From JAGQZY01 sp964588335 (GTDB lineage Bacteria > Bdellovibrionota > Bdellovibrionia > Bdellovibrionales > JAGQZY01), in assembly GCA_964588335.1 (NCBI GenBank), contig CAZPOV010000004.1, forward strand, positions 62,001 through 126,000: a DNA stretch of 64,000 bases, read 5' to 3'. The stretch's first letter is position 1. Every line of letters begins with the position of its first letter. Positions 40,899 to 49,379 of this stretch are shown in pieces. The position numbers and the translations under genes were made by a program. Under the pieces are notes generated by a model. It was not told the origin of the DNA, did no database searches, and saw nothing but the letters and a program-made list of their open reading frames with translations.

Positions 40899-43712
40899 AT
40901 GAAGGTATTGAAATTCTATTTCATTCTAACTTTGGTTTTATTTTTTGGCGTCAGCCAAGAAGTGAGTGCAGCGCCAGCTGATGCTGCGACGGCCGGCCGC
41001 CAAGATGTGGAGATCGCCAAGATGACGTCTCCTGGGCCAGGCGTCGAAGCAAAAATTGAAAGGGTGGGTGGAATGACCCATTTCGAATTTCACGGCAAGA
41101 AGGAATGGAAATACAACCTCGACAAGAAAGACAACGTTCTTCATCTAGAAATTTCAAAGCTTAACGGTCAAAGTCTTGAGTCCTTTGAAGATTTTAAAAG
41201 TGTTTTGGTGAGCAAAGTTGAAATTGATAATGAGCACCCGAACAAATCCAAGCTGGCGATTCACTTGAGCGATCCTCGTGTGCAAAGTTTTGATTACCTG
41301 ACTCAAGACCCTAACAGTTTGATCGTCGATCTATTTGTCGAGAAAGACTCCATTTTAGTGGAACTCCAAGACAAAATGAAGGCCGAGACTGTCGCCCAGG
41401 AAAATAAGGAAGAGGCCAAAAAGGTGGCATCCCAAAAGCCAATCAAAGGGGATAGAAAACCGGCCTTTGCCGAGTTCTTTGTGGTCGAAAAAGACCAACA
41501 GTCGCCGAAGAAAACTAAAAAACCCAAACCAGAAAAAGAGCTGACGTTGACGCCAGATTATAAACTTTCGGATCTCTTCGATTTTAGTGGTATTACCAAG
41601 TCGATTTATAACCAAGAAGACTTAGAAGCCAAAGTCATTGAGGCCGAAGGCAATATCTATTTACGCTTTCCACTCCTTCGATTAAAAAATCGCCATCTTC
41701 AGGAGCTGCAGAGTTTCCATCCAGAGTACGAAATCCGTAAATCATTTTCTGATGAAAATAAGCAGGCGCGTTTTCTTTTAAAACTGTTCAATCAGAGAAG
41801 TTTTGCCTCTTTTATTAAAGCGAAAAAGGTTTTTAAAAAGACTTTTCCTCAGTCAAAGTACGACGAAATCCTTAATTATGTTGAGGCCGACACCTGGGTC
41901 GAGCTTTGGAAGATGAACAAGAGACCTGAGTATCTTTCAAAGGCCATGAACATCTACCGAATGTTGATTGAGCGCTATCCGACTTCAAAGATTGCCGAGC
42001 GCACCTTGATCAACGCTGGACTGTTGGCGCATGACGTTGGAGAGTACTTTATTGCGACAAAGATGCTTCGACGCTATCTGAAGAATTATCCCTATTCGCC
42101 TTTTAATAACCATATAAAGATCTACCTGGCCGATTCACTTGCGAACCTGAATAATTTTGATGGTGCTCGCAACGTCTTTGATGAAGTCATCAAGGCGGAT
42201 GAGCGTGGTACAGTCGCCGAGGCCACCTACCGTTTGGGTGATATTTACTTTTTGAAGCAGAGTTTTCGGCGTGCTGAGCGGTCGTACAACAAAGCTTTGA
42301 AGAAATTTCCCAAATACGCTGAACAATTCCCTAATGCAATCTTTAACAAAGCCGAAGCTCAATTTAACCTAGCAGAGTATCCCTCTTCTCTAGAAACCTA
42401 TAGAGAGTTTTTTCAAAAGTATCCCTCTCATCCATACAGTGCCTATGCCCTGACTCGAATCGGTGAACTTATTAGCTTGCTTGAAGATGATAAGCGAAAA
42501 GCCCAGGGCTTTTACAACGAAAGCTTTTTTCGATTTCGCAACACCGTTGGCGGTACCATCGCTCGTATGCGGAGTTTGAGCCAGCGTTTTAAATATATGA
42601 AAGAACAGGAGTTAAAGAACTCTGTCGAAGAGATTCGCGACCGAGAAAAAGAAGTGGATTTGCATCAGGTTGACGAGTTTTCGTCGTTCATGATTTCTGA
42701 TGGGTACTATGACCGTGGTGATTACTTGAAAGCGGCTAATACCTTGATCAACTATTTTCAAGTCAATCCAAAACCCGTTAATATCAAAAAGTTCGAAAAA
42801 AGAATCTCTCGGTCCATCGCCGGTGAAGTGCGTGAGCTTCTGAAGAAGGGTGATGTCGTTGCAGCACTGAAGATCATCGAAAGTCATCAAAAAAGTTGGC
42901 TTAGTAAATCAAGACGAGTCGATGTCCAGTATTTTCGCGCCAAAGCTTATGAGAAAATGAATCTCTATGACGAGGCTCTGCAGTCCTATGCGCGAGTGAA
43001 AAAAAGAATGAAGAGCTTGCAGGGAACCAAAGAAGAGAAAGAACGTAAGGTTTTTGAATATTATCCGACCTTAGACGAAATTCATTTGCGTCAGGGTGTT
43101 TCGGAATATGCATTGGGAAATAAGAAGAAGGCTCTTAATCTTCTTAACAAAATTAAAAATATTAGTGACTTGAACTCTGAGTCTAAAACTGACTTTTACA
43201 TGACTTTGTCTCGACTTTCTTTTGACGCAAAAAAATACGCCGATTCTTTAAAAACAATCAAGTTGATTGATGCCAAAGATATCGATGATCCCGAGCAGAG
43301 AGAGAAGTACAACGTTTTCTTGTCTGAAGTTTACGAGAAGAACGGCATGTACGATAAAGCGATCTCGCTGCTTGAAGATTTCTACAAAGACTTTAAAGGC
43401 GAGCAGGATCAGGTTTACGTTCTATCCAGACTCTTTCAGCTCTACCGAAACAAAGGCATGAAAGATAAAGCAATCAATGTCGGTCGCACTTTGCTGACCG
43501 ATTATGATGCTAAATACAATCTCGACAAAGAACGCTACTACTTGGGCGAGCTATTATTTAATCAGAACAAGCAAAATGAGGCCGCCAAGGTCTGGAAAGA
43601 TTTGACAAAAAAATCCATGTGGTCAGAGCTTGCTAAGAATAAGCAAGTTTCTGATGGTTGGAAACAAAAAACTGAGAATAAGATTAACCGAATTCCAGCA
43701 ATGGCAAAGTGA
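40899..43712 (+). CDS. large AMIN-like/TPR periplasmic protein heading flagellar cluster II
   Basis: 937 residues from the ATG at 40899 (GGAG 5 bases upstream; an earlier in-frame ATG lies within the sigma-54 promoter). Signal peptide ending near EVSAAPA. Residues about 45-145 form an AMIN-like beta domain (THFEFHGKKEWKYNLDKKDN, SKVEIDNEHPNKSKLAIHLS, LTQDPNSLIVDLFV). A charged linker follows, then from about 340 to the end there are many TPR-type helix pairs (ERTLINAGLLAHDVGEYFIA, FDEVIKADERGTVAEATYRL, YNKALKKFPKYAEQFP and later copies). Function unknown. Position and control put it with the flagellum; it may be a motor scaffold comparable in layout to epsilon-proteobacterial PflA (inference). 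Confidence 0.82.
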   Translation: MKVLKFYFILTLVLFFGVSQEVSAAPADAATAGRQDVEIAKMTSPGPGVEAKIERVGGMTHFEFHGKKEWKYNLDKKDNVLHLEISKLNGQSLESFEDFKSVLVSKVEIDNEHPNKSKLAIHLSDPRVQSFDYLTQDPNSLIVDLFVEKDSILVELQDKMKAETVAQENKEEAKKVASQKPIKGDRKPAFAEFFVVEKDQQSPKKTKKPKPEKELTLTPDYKLSDLFDFSGITKSIYNQEDLEAKVIEAEGNIYLRFPLLRLKNRHLQELQSFHPEYEIRKSFSDENKQARFLLKLFNQRSFASFIKAKKVFKKTFPQSKYDEILNYVEADTWVELWKMNKRPEYLSKAMNIYRMLIERYPTSKIAERTLINAGLLAHDVGEYFIATKMLRRYLKNYPYSPFNNHIKIYLADSLANLNNFDGARNVFDEVIKADERGTVAEATYRLGDIYFLKQSFRRAERSYNKALKKFPKYAEQFPNAIFNKAEAQFNLAEYPSSLETYREFFQKYPSHPYSAYALTRIGELISLLEDDKRKAQGFYNESFFRFRNTVGGTIARMRSLSQRFKYMKEQELKNSVEEIRDREKEVDLHQVDEFSSFMISDGYYDRGDYLKAANTLINYFQVNPKPVNIKKFEKRISRSIAGEVRELLKKGDVVAALKIIESHQKSWLSKSRRVDVQYFRAKAYEKMNLYDEALQSYARVKKRMKSLQGTKEEKERKVFEYYPTLDEIHLRQGVSEYALGNKKKALNLLNKIKNISDLNSESKTDFYMTLSRLSFDAKKYADSLKTIKLIDAKDIDDPEQREKYNVFLSEVYEKNGMYDKAISLLEDFYKDFKGEQDQVYVLSRLFQLYRNKGMKDKAINVGRTLLTDYDAKYNLDKERYYLGELLFNQNKQNEAAKVWKDLTKKSMWSELAKNKQVSDGWKQKTENKINRIPAMAK

Positions 43713-43722
43713 GGAAGAATCT

Positions 43723-44682
43723 ATGGATGGATGGATAAAGAATATAAAAGATCCAGAAATGAACAAAGTGGTTGAAATGGCACAAAACATCGCCGTTCGA
43801 AAAGCAACCGTTTTGATTACTGGCGAAAGTGGCGTCGGTAAAGAATTGATGGCTCGGCTTATTCATGAGTCTTCACACCGAAAAGACCATTCTTTTGTTG
43901 CTACCAACTGTGCAGCGGTTCCCGAGAATCTTTTAGAAAGCGAACTGTTCGGTTACGAAAAAGGGGCTTTTACTGGCGCCAATAATAGTAAGCCTGGGAA
44001 AGTTGAAATGGCTCACAAGGGTACTTTTTTATTGGATGAAATCAGCGAGATGCCCCTGGCCTTGCAAGGTAAACTCCTAAGAGTTTTGCAAGAATCAGAG
44101 GTCGAGCGACTTGGCGGAACACAGGTTAAAAACTTGGACGTTCGATTTATCTGCACAACCAATCGCAGCTTGGCTGATATGGTGAAAAAGGGTGAGTTTC
44201 GTCAGGATCTGTTTTACCGATTGAATGTGATTCCCTTAAACATTCCACCCTTGCGGGCGCGTAAAAAAGATTTGAATGCTTTGGTCCATCATTTCTTAAA
44301 CAAAGTGGCTGTTGATAACAAAATGAGAATTAAAGAAATCAGTGTTGAAGCTTTGCGGAAGATCCACAATTGGAATTGGCCTGGGAATGTTCGTGAATTA
44401 CAAAATGTTATCGAGCGTTCGTGCTTGATGAGCAACCAGGATTGCCTGCAACCTGATGATATTCAAATTGAAACCGCGCCGTTGCAGCAAGAAGAAGTGT
44501 CGGATAACGGATTGGTGAAAACCGGAATGACAATTCAAGAGGCTGAACGACGCTTGATCCTTAAAACCTTAGAATCAACCAATGAAAATCGAACCCAAGC
44601 AGCCAAAATTTTGGGAATTAGTATTCGAACTTTAAGAAACAAACTGAATGAGTACAAATCCACTTCAAGAGCTAATCTTTAG
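43723..44682 (+). CDS. sigma-54-dependent flagellar activator lacking a receiver domain
   Basis: 319 residues from the ATG at 43723 (GAGGAAG upstream). It starts directly with the AAA+ domain: Walker A GESGVGK at 34-40, sigma-54 contact loop GAFTGA at 81-86, GTFLLDEISE Walker B, FRQDLFYRLNVIPLNIPPLR, WPGNVRELQNVIERS. The C-terminal Fis-like helix-turn-helix is NRTQAAKILGISIRTLRNKL. No N-terminal receiver or sensing domain, unlike FlrC/FleR/FlgR, so activity must be set by level, partner protein or assembly state. It lies between the TPR gene and flgB, in an operon with its own sigma-54-type promoter: a positive feedback arrangement. Confidence 0.9.
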   Translation: MDGWIKNIKDPEMNKVVEMAQNIAVRKATVLITGESGVGKELMARLIHESSHRKDHSFVATNCAAVPENLLESELFGYEKGAFTGANNSKPGKVEMAHKGTFLLDEISEMPLALQGKLLRVLQESEVERLGGTQVKNLDVRFICTTNRSLADMVKKGEFRQDLFYRLNVIPLNIPPLRARKKDLNALVHHFLNKVAVDNKMRIKEISVEALRKIHNWNWPGNVRELQNVIERSCLMSNQDCLQPDDIQIETAPLQQEEVSDNGLVKTGMTIQEAERRLILKTLESTNENRTQAAKILGISIRTLRNKLNEYKSTSRANL

Positions 44683-44690
44683 GGGAGTTT

Positions 44691-45104
44691 ATGGGGCAAA
44701 TATACGATAAAACCATTAAGGCACTCGCGACTTCGCTGCAAATGCGTCAGTTGAGGCAGAATGTTATTAATGCCAATATCGCCAACGCTGAAACGCCCGG
44801 GTATCGCGCGAAAAAGATGGATTTCGAGGCGGCTCTGTCGTCAGCGATTGATCGCGAGAACTTAGGAAAAATGCATGTTGAACATAAAGACCATTACCTC
44901 ATGGGGCAAGGAGCTATTGGGCGGGTTCGTGCCGATATCTATGATAACCCTGAAATTGCTTATTCCAACGATGGCAATACTGTGGATTTAGAAAAAGAGA
45001 TGGCCAAACAAGTCGAAAACTCGATCATCTACAATGCGGCCACGCAACTGATTAACAAGAAATTGGCAGCCTTAAAGTACGCTGCGACTGATGGAGGGCG
45101 ATAA
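44691..45104 (+). CDS. flgB: flagellar proximal rod protein FlgB
   Basis: 137 residues. QMRQLRQNVINANIANAETP then GYRAKKMDFEAALSSAI, and the C-terminal NTVDLEKEMAKQVENSIIYN, then AATQLINKKLAALKYA, all FlgB features. It builds the proximal rod on the MS ring. GGGGAG precedes the ATG. The stop overlaps the flgC start (TAATG), so the two are coupled. Confidence 0.96.
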   Translation: MGQIYDKTIKALATSLQMRQLRQNVINANIANAETPGYRAKKMDFEAALSSAIDRENLGKMHVEHKDHYLMGQGAIGRVRADIYDNPEIAYSNDGNTVDLEKEMAKQVENSIIYNAATQLINKKLAALKYAATDGGR

Positions 45105-45541
45105 TGGACTTCATGACAGGACTCAGAGTTTCTAGTAGTGGAATGACGGCGCAAAGACGCCGAATGAACGCGATTTCAAGTAACATCGCGAACATTAATA
45201 CAACTCAGACTCCAGAAGGTGGTCCGTACCGGCGCAAGAGTGTGCAACTTGAAGCCATGCCGGACGCCAAATCCTTTGCCGATATGATGCTCACGAACCC
45301 GGAAAAAAATGTCAATCGTGTGCAAGTTGTGGATGTGGTTTCGGATCGGAAAGCCCCTCTATTAAAGTATGAACCGGATCATCCAGAGGCCGATGAAAAT
45401 GGCTACGTGGCTTACCCGAATATCAATCTAATGGTCGAGATGGCTGACATGATTCAGGCCACACGCGCCTATGAGGCCAACGTTTCGTCATTAAACGCGA
45501 CTAAAGATATGGCACTAAAAGCCCTGGAGATAGGTCGATAA
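45104..45541 (+). CDS. flgC: flagellar proximal rod protein FlgC
   Basis: 145 residues. N-terminal GLRVSSSGMTAQRRRMNAIS, then NIANINTTQTPEGGPYRRKS; C-terminal YVAYPNINLMVEMADMIQAT followed by RAYEANVSSLNATKDMALKA. Typical FlgC length and ends. Second proximal-rod subunit, exported through the flagellar gate. Translation is coupled to flgB. A 54-base gap separates it from fliE. Confidence 0.97.
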   Translation: MDFMTGLRVSSSGMTAQRRRMNAISSNIANINTTQTPEGGPYRRKSVQLEAMPDAKSFADMMLTNPEKNVNRVQVVDVVSDRKAPLLKYEPDHPEADENGYVAYPNINLMVEMADMIQATRAYEANVSSLNATKDMALKALEIGR

Positions 45542-45595
45542 AAGAAGAAATACTGACAGAACTATTGTAGAATAAAGAAAAGAGCGAGGTTAGCC

Positions 45596-45922
45596 ATGGA
45601 CGGCTTAACAATTTCAACAGCAAAAGATTTGCTAGAAACAGGGAAAACGTTTTCCGAACAACGGACTCAGCGTATTCAGCCTGGTAAAGCGGATGCCAGT
45701 GGCCCTTCTTTTGGGGACACACTGGAAACAGCCATCGATAAAGTCAATACATTACAAAAAACAGCAGACAAAGAAATGCAAGCGCTTGCTACAGGTGAGA
45801 AAACCAATATCTCAGAAGTCATGATTGCGGCAGAAAAAGCAGATATCGCACTGAAGTTGATGATGTCAGTGAGAAATAAAGTGATTGATGCCTATCAAGA
45901 AGTGATGAAGATGCAGGTTTAA
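45596..45922 (+). CDS. fliE: MS ring-rod junction protein FliE
   Basis: 108 residues. FSFGDTLETAID-like start (PSFGDTLETAIDKVNTLQK), KEMQALATGEKTNISEVMIA then AEKADIALKLMMSVRNKVID and the terminal AYQEVMKMQV, all diagnostic for FliE. FliE links the MS ring to the rod and is the first protein exported. A GCGAGGTTA ribosome site precedes the ATG. fliF follows after 15 bases. Confidence 0.95.
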   Translation: MDGLTISTAKDLLETGKTFSEQRTQRIQPGKADASGPSFGDTLETAIDKVNTLQKTADKEMQALATGEKTNISEVMIAAEKADIALKLMMSVRNKVIDAYQEVMKMQV

Positions 45923-45937
45923 TAGAGGGGGCTCGAG

Positions 45938-47587
45938 TTGCAGGATTTTATTAATACATTCATGGCACAAATTAGGGACTTCTTTGGAGGCTTGACCCCC
46001 ATTAAGCGAGTTTCCCTCATGGCAAGTGTGGGTGTTGGTTTGGCAGCAATGGCCACCATTATCACAATGAGCAGTGGCAGTGATTATGCCGTCCTTTTGC
46101 CGAATGTTCCCAACGAACAGATGGCGACCGTTCTGAATATACTCCGCAGTAAAAATATTCCCTTTCGTTTAAAAGACGACTCGGGAACCGTTCTTGTTCC
46201 AAAAACATACCTGCACTCCAGCCAAATGACGATCATGTCTGAAGTTGGCTCCGGTCGAATTGGTGGGGTTGGTCTTGAGCTTTTTGATAAAAGCGATTTA
46301 GGAGCTTCTACCTACGAACAAAAAATTAATTTCCAAAGAGCCCTTCAAGGTGAATTGGCGCGAGCGATCAATTCGCTGGATCCGGTTAATCGTACAAAAG
46401 TGATTTTGGCTTTGCCAAAAAAGAAGACGTTTTTTGACGAAGGAGCGAAACCCTCGGCCTCCGTGGTTGTAGAAATGCATACCGGACATAATTTAAACGA
46501 AGAGCAGGTGAGAGGTATTATTCACCTAGTGACCAATGCTGTCGAGGGTATGGAAGTGGGCAACGTCTCTGTTGTTGACTCAAGAGGTAAAGTCTTATCG
46601 AAGAAATACGACCCCTCTATTGCTGGTTCGGCTCAGTTGATGGATATCAAAAAGAAAGTGGACTCGCACTTTGAAGAGAGAATTGAATCGATCTTAGCTC
46701 GTGTTGTTGGCGAAGGTAAGGTGATCGCACGAGTTAACACCACATTGAACCCACAAAGAGTTTCAATGGTTAAAGAGGAAGTCGATCCTGATCGCACCGC
46801 CATTCGAAGTGTGCAAACCGAGGAAGAAACTTCCAACGGAAATCGAAGCAATCCGACGGGTGTTCCTGGAGCGCGGGCCAACATACCAGGCGCTGATGAA
46901 GCGGGACGGGTCAACTTTAATCAAGATGTGGCTCGTGAAGTTAAAACCACCAACTATGCGGTTCCTAAAACTGTTAAAAATATTGTTGAGAGTGCTGGTA
47001 CAATTCAAAAAGTCAGTGTCGCCGTTATGGTCGACGGTGTGTATCAGAACATTACGGGTGAAGACGGTGCTGTTTCAAAACAGTGGAACCCTCGGGATGA
47101 AGAGGATTTGCAGCGATTTGAAACACTTATTAAGAATGTTATTGGTTTTGATCAGTCCAGAGGTGATTCTATAAGCATGGAGTCCTTCCAGTTTAAGGAA
47201 GAAAGTTTTGAGCAAGCCGATAAGCTTGTGAAAACTCTGCATCGAGAAAAACTTCTCCGTTTTATTGCCAGTTGGGCGCTTGCTGGATTTGGCTTAATTC
47301 TGATTTTCTTCTTGATGGTGAAACCCTTCGTTCGTTGGGTTACAGACAGCTTTCATGATTCCATTGAAGACATGTTGCCGAAAACGATCGAAGAGTTGGA
47401 AGAACTCCACGGAGTTGACTCAGCCCTTCCCGGTATGACCTCAGCGATGCCAATACTTGAAGAACCGGTGGATCCCGAGAAGGCAGAGAGTGAAATTCTG
47501 CGGGAGCGAATTATGGCTATCATGGATGAGGACGAAGAGAAAGCCTCAGGTGCCTTTAGCTTATGGCTGGTAAGGAGAGATTTCTAA
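45938..47587 (+). CDS. fliF: flagellar MS-ring protein FliF
   Basis: 549 residues, TTG start at 45938 with AGAGGGG upstream. Two transmembrane segments (about 24-45 and 443-464) flank the periplasmic ring-building domains: YAVLLPNVPNEQMATVLNIL, KINFQRALQGELARAINSLD, KTKVILALPKKKTFFDEGAK-like sequence, and AIRSVQTEEETSNGNRSNPT in the disordered loop. The C-terminal cytoplasmic part (IMAIMDEDEEKAS) would hold FliG. FliF is the platform for rod, C ring and export apparatus. The stop overlaps the fliG start (TAATG). Confidence 0.96.
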   Translation: MQDFINTFMAQIRDFFGGLTPIKRVSLMASVGVGLAAMATIITMSSGSDYAVLLPNVPNEQMATVLNILRSKNIPFRLKDDSGTVLVPKTYLHSSQMTIMSEVGSGRIGGVGLELFDKSDLGASTYEQKINFQRALQGELARAINSLDPVNRTKVILALPKKKTFFDEGAKPSASVVVEMHTGHNLNEEQVRGIIHLVTNAVEGMEVGNVSVVDSRGKVLSKKYDPSIAGSAQLMDIKKKVDSHFEERIESILARVVGEGKVIARVNTTLNPQRVSMVKEEVDPDRTAIRSVQTEEETSNGNRSNPTGVPGARANIPGADEAGRVNFNQDVAREVKTTNYAVPKTVKNIVESAGTIQKVSVAVMVDGVYQNITGEDGAVSKQWNPRDEEDLQRFETLIKNVIGFDQSRGDSISMESFQFKEESFEQADKLVKTLHREKLLRFIASWALAGFGLILIFFLMVKPFVRWVTDSFHDSIEDMLPKTIEELEELHGVDSALPGMTSAMPILEEPVDPEKAESEILRERIMAIMDEDEEKASGAFSLWLVRRDF

Positions 47588-48639
47588 TGGCAAACGAACA
47601 GGCAATTAAACTACGAAAGATTTCGGATATCTCTTATGACAAGCTCCGTGGCTTCGAAAAAGCAGCCATTCTGGTTAACTATCTTGGGCCTGAAGCTTCG
47701 AAAAAGCTATTAGCAAAGATGGATGACGCCGACATTCGAAAACTTGTCGGTTTGATGCAAAAATTGCGTATTGTGCCAATTGAAGTCACCAAAAAGGTTC
47801 TAGAAGAATTCTATGACTTGATCAGTGAATCCGAAGACTACATCTTTTCAGACAAATCCGCTTCCAAAGAAACCATTATGGACGCCTTGGGTGAAGAGCG
47901 GGCGCGCAGTATTCTGGGTCACTTGAATGCGGCCACCAATTCGACTCGAAGTCTTGAAAGTTTGGAACTGGTTGATGCCAAGTCTTTGGCGAACTTTCTA
48001 ATCAACGAACATCCGCAGACAGTCTCAGTGATCTTGGCTCACTTAGAGCCAGAGAAAAAAGGAGAAGTTCTGAAACGTCTTCCTGAAACTCTACAGGCCG
48101 AAGTTGTTCTGAGAATGGCCAATTTGGACCACGTCGCTCCAGAATTGATCACCGAAGTTGATCGTGTATTGAAAGACGAACTGGCGAATATCGGAACTGT
48201 GGAGCAATCGCAGCTTGGTGGTGTTCAAACAGTTGCTGAAATGCTTAACGTTATGGACAAAGGGGCTGAGAAAGCGATTATGTCTCGGGTTGAAGAGAAA
48301 GATCCTCTTCTGGCTGAAGAAATTCGTAAACTTATGTTCATTTTTGAAGACATCGTTAAAATTGACGATCGAGGAATTCAGGCTCTCCTTAAAGAGATTC
48401 AAAACGATAAACTATTGTTGGCTATGAAGACCGCGAACCAAGAAATTAAAGATAAGATCTTTAAAAATATTTCGAAACGGGCCGCCGATCTTCTGGCGGA
48501 TGACTTGGCAACAATGGGACCAGCCCGTGTCTCCGATGTTGAATCGGCACAGATGGAAATCGTCAATGTTGCTCGTCGTTTAGAAGGTGAAGGTAAGATC
48601 ATTATTGCTAGAGGTGGTGCAGAAGATGCCCTCGTCTAA
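47587..48639 (+). CDS. fliG: flagellar motor switch protein FliG
   Basis: 350 residues from the ATG at 47587 (overlapping the fliF stop; AGGAGAG upstream). FliG signs: LRGFEKAAILVNYLGPEASK, the EHPQT motif in LINEHPQTVSVILAHLEPEK, then DPLLAEEIRKLMFIFEDIVK and the charged torque helix DDRGIQALLKEIQNDKLLLA. It transmits stator torque and binds FliF and FliM. A C-terminal tail (GGAEDALV) overlaps fliH by 14 bases. Confidence 0.97.
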   Translation: MANEQAIKLRKISDISYDKLRGFEKAAILVNYLGPEASKKLLAKMDDADIRKLVGLMQKLRIVPIEVTKKVLEEFYDLISESEDYIFSDKSASKETIMDALGEERARSILGHLNAATNSTRSLESLELVDAKSLANFLINEHPQTVSVILAHLEPEKKGEVLKRLPETLQAEVVLRMANLDHVAPELITEVDRVLKDELANIGTVEQSQLGGVQTVAEMLNVMDKGAEKAIMSRVEEKDPLLAEEIRKLMFIFEDIVKIDDRGIQALLKEIQNDKLLLAMKTANQEIKDKIFKNISKRAADLLADDLATMGPARVSDVESAQMEIVNVARRLEGEGKIIIARGGAEDALV

Positions 48640-49372
48640 GAATATTATATCCAAGGAAAGTGCCGATCACGTTGCGATCAACTACAAGCCAAAGACTATT
48701 GACTTGCAAATGAGCGAACAGGCTTTGGAGTATGTAAAAAACTACGAAACTCGTGGTGATTTTCGGGTTGATAAAGTGGTGGCCGAGTACGTCGGTATTG
48801 ATGAAATCGAGAAAGAGAGTCAAAAAAAGGAAGTCGCGCAACAGGCTCTTGCTCTCAGTAAAGAGGTCCAAGAGAAGGCCTATCAAGAGGCCTATGCTTT
48901 GGGTAAAGAAGAAGGGCAGAAGTTGGCCTATGACGAGGAAAAGCAGCGAATCTCAAGCGAGATGGAAAAAATCAATGATCTCATAAAAGAGATCAAAACC
49001 GCTAAGTCCGATATTTTAAAGGACAATGAGAAGCAAATTGTTAATCTTTGTTTTTATATGGCGAAACGACTTTTGATGAAAGAAGTGGAAACCAACGAAG
49101 CCTATATTCAAACTCTTATTAAAAAATCCTTAGAAATGGCTCAAAGTGATGAAGAAGTCACAATACGTGTTTCGCCAGAGGACAAAATCTGGATTGATGA
49201 GCATCAAGAGACTATCTTTAGTGAACTGAACCTCGACGCTTCAACGCGTATTGAAGAGGACGTGCAGATGGTTCGTGGTGGAGTGATCATTGAAACCAAT
49301 TACGGTGTGATCGATGCCTCTCTTGAACAAAGATTAGAGAAATTAGAGACAATAATAAAGAATCAGAGCTAG
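48626..49372 (+). CDS. fliH: flagellar export ATPase regulator FliH
   Basis: 248 residues from the ATG at 48626, inside the end of fliG; an in-frame start at 48587 would lie deeper in fliG. Long helical central region (EAYALGKEEGQKLAYDEEKQ, SEMEKINDLIKEIKTAKSDI), then LCFYMAKRLLMKEVETNEAY and the C-terminal VTIRVSPEDKIWIDEHQ, then VRGGVIIETNYGVIDASLEQ. Together with FliI it forms the peripheral stalk-like complex. The typical FliH/V-ATPase-E fold is clear; the N-terminal 60 residues are variable. Confidence 0.9.
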   Translation: MPSSKNIISKESADHVAINYKPKTIDLQMSEQALEYVKNYETRGDFRVDKVVAEYVGIDEIEKESQKKEVAQQALALSKEVQEKAYQEAYALGKEEGQKLAYDEEKQRISSEMEKINDLIKEIKTAKSDILKDNEKQIVNLCFYMAKRLLMKEVETNEAYIQTLIKKSLEMAQSDEEVTIRVSPEDKIWIDEHQETIFSELNLDASTRIEEDVQMVRGGVIIETNYGVIDASLEQRLEKLETIIKNQS

Positions 49373-49379
49373 GGGGAGT

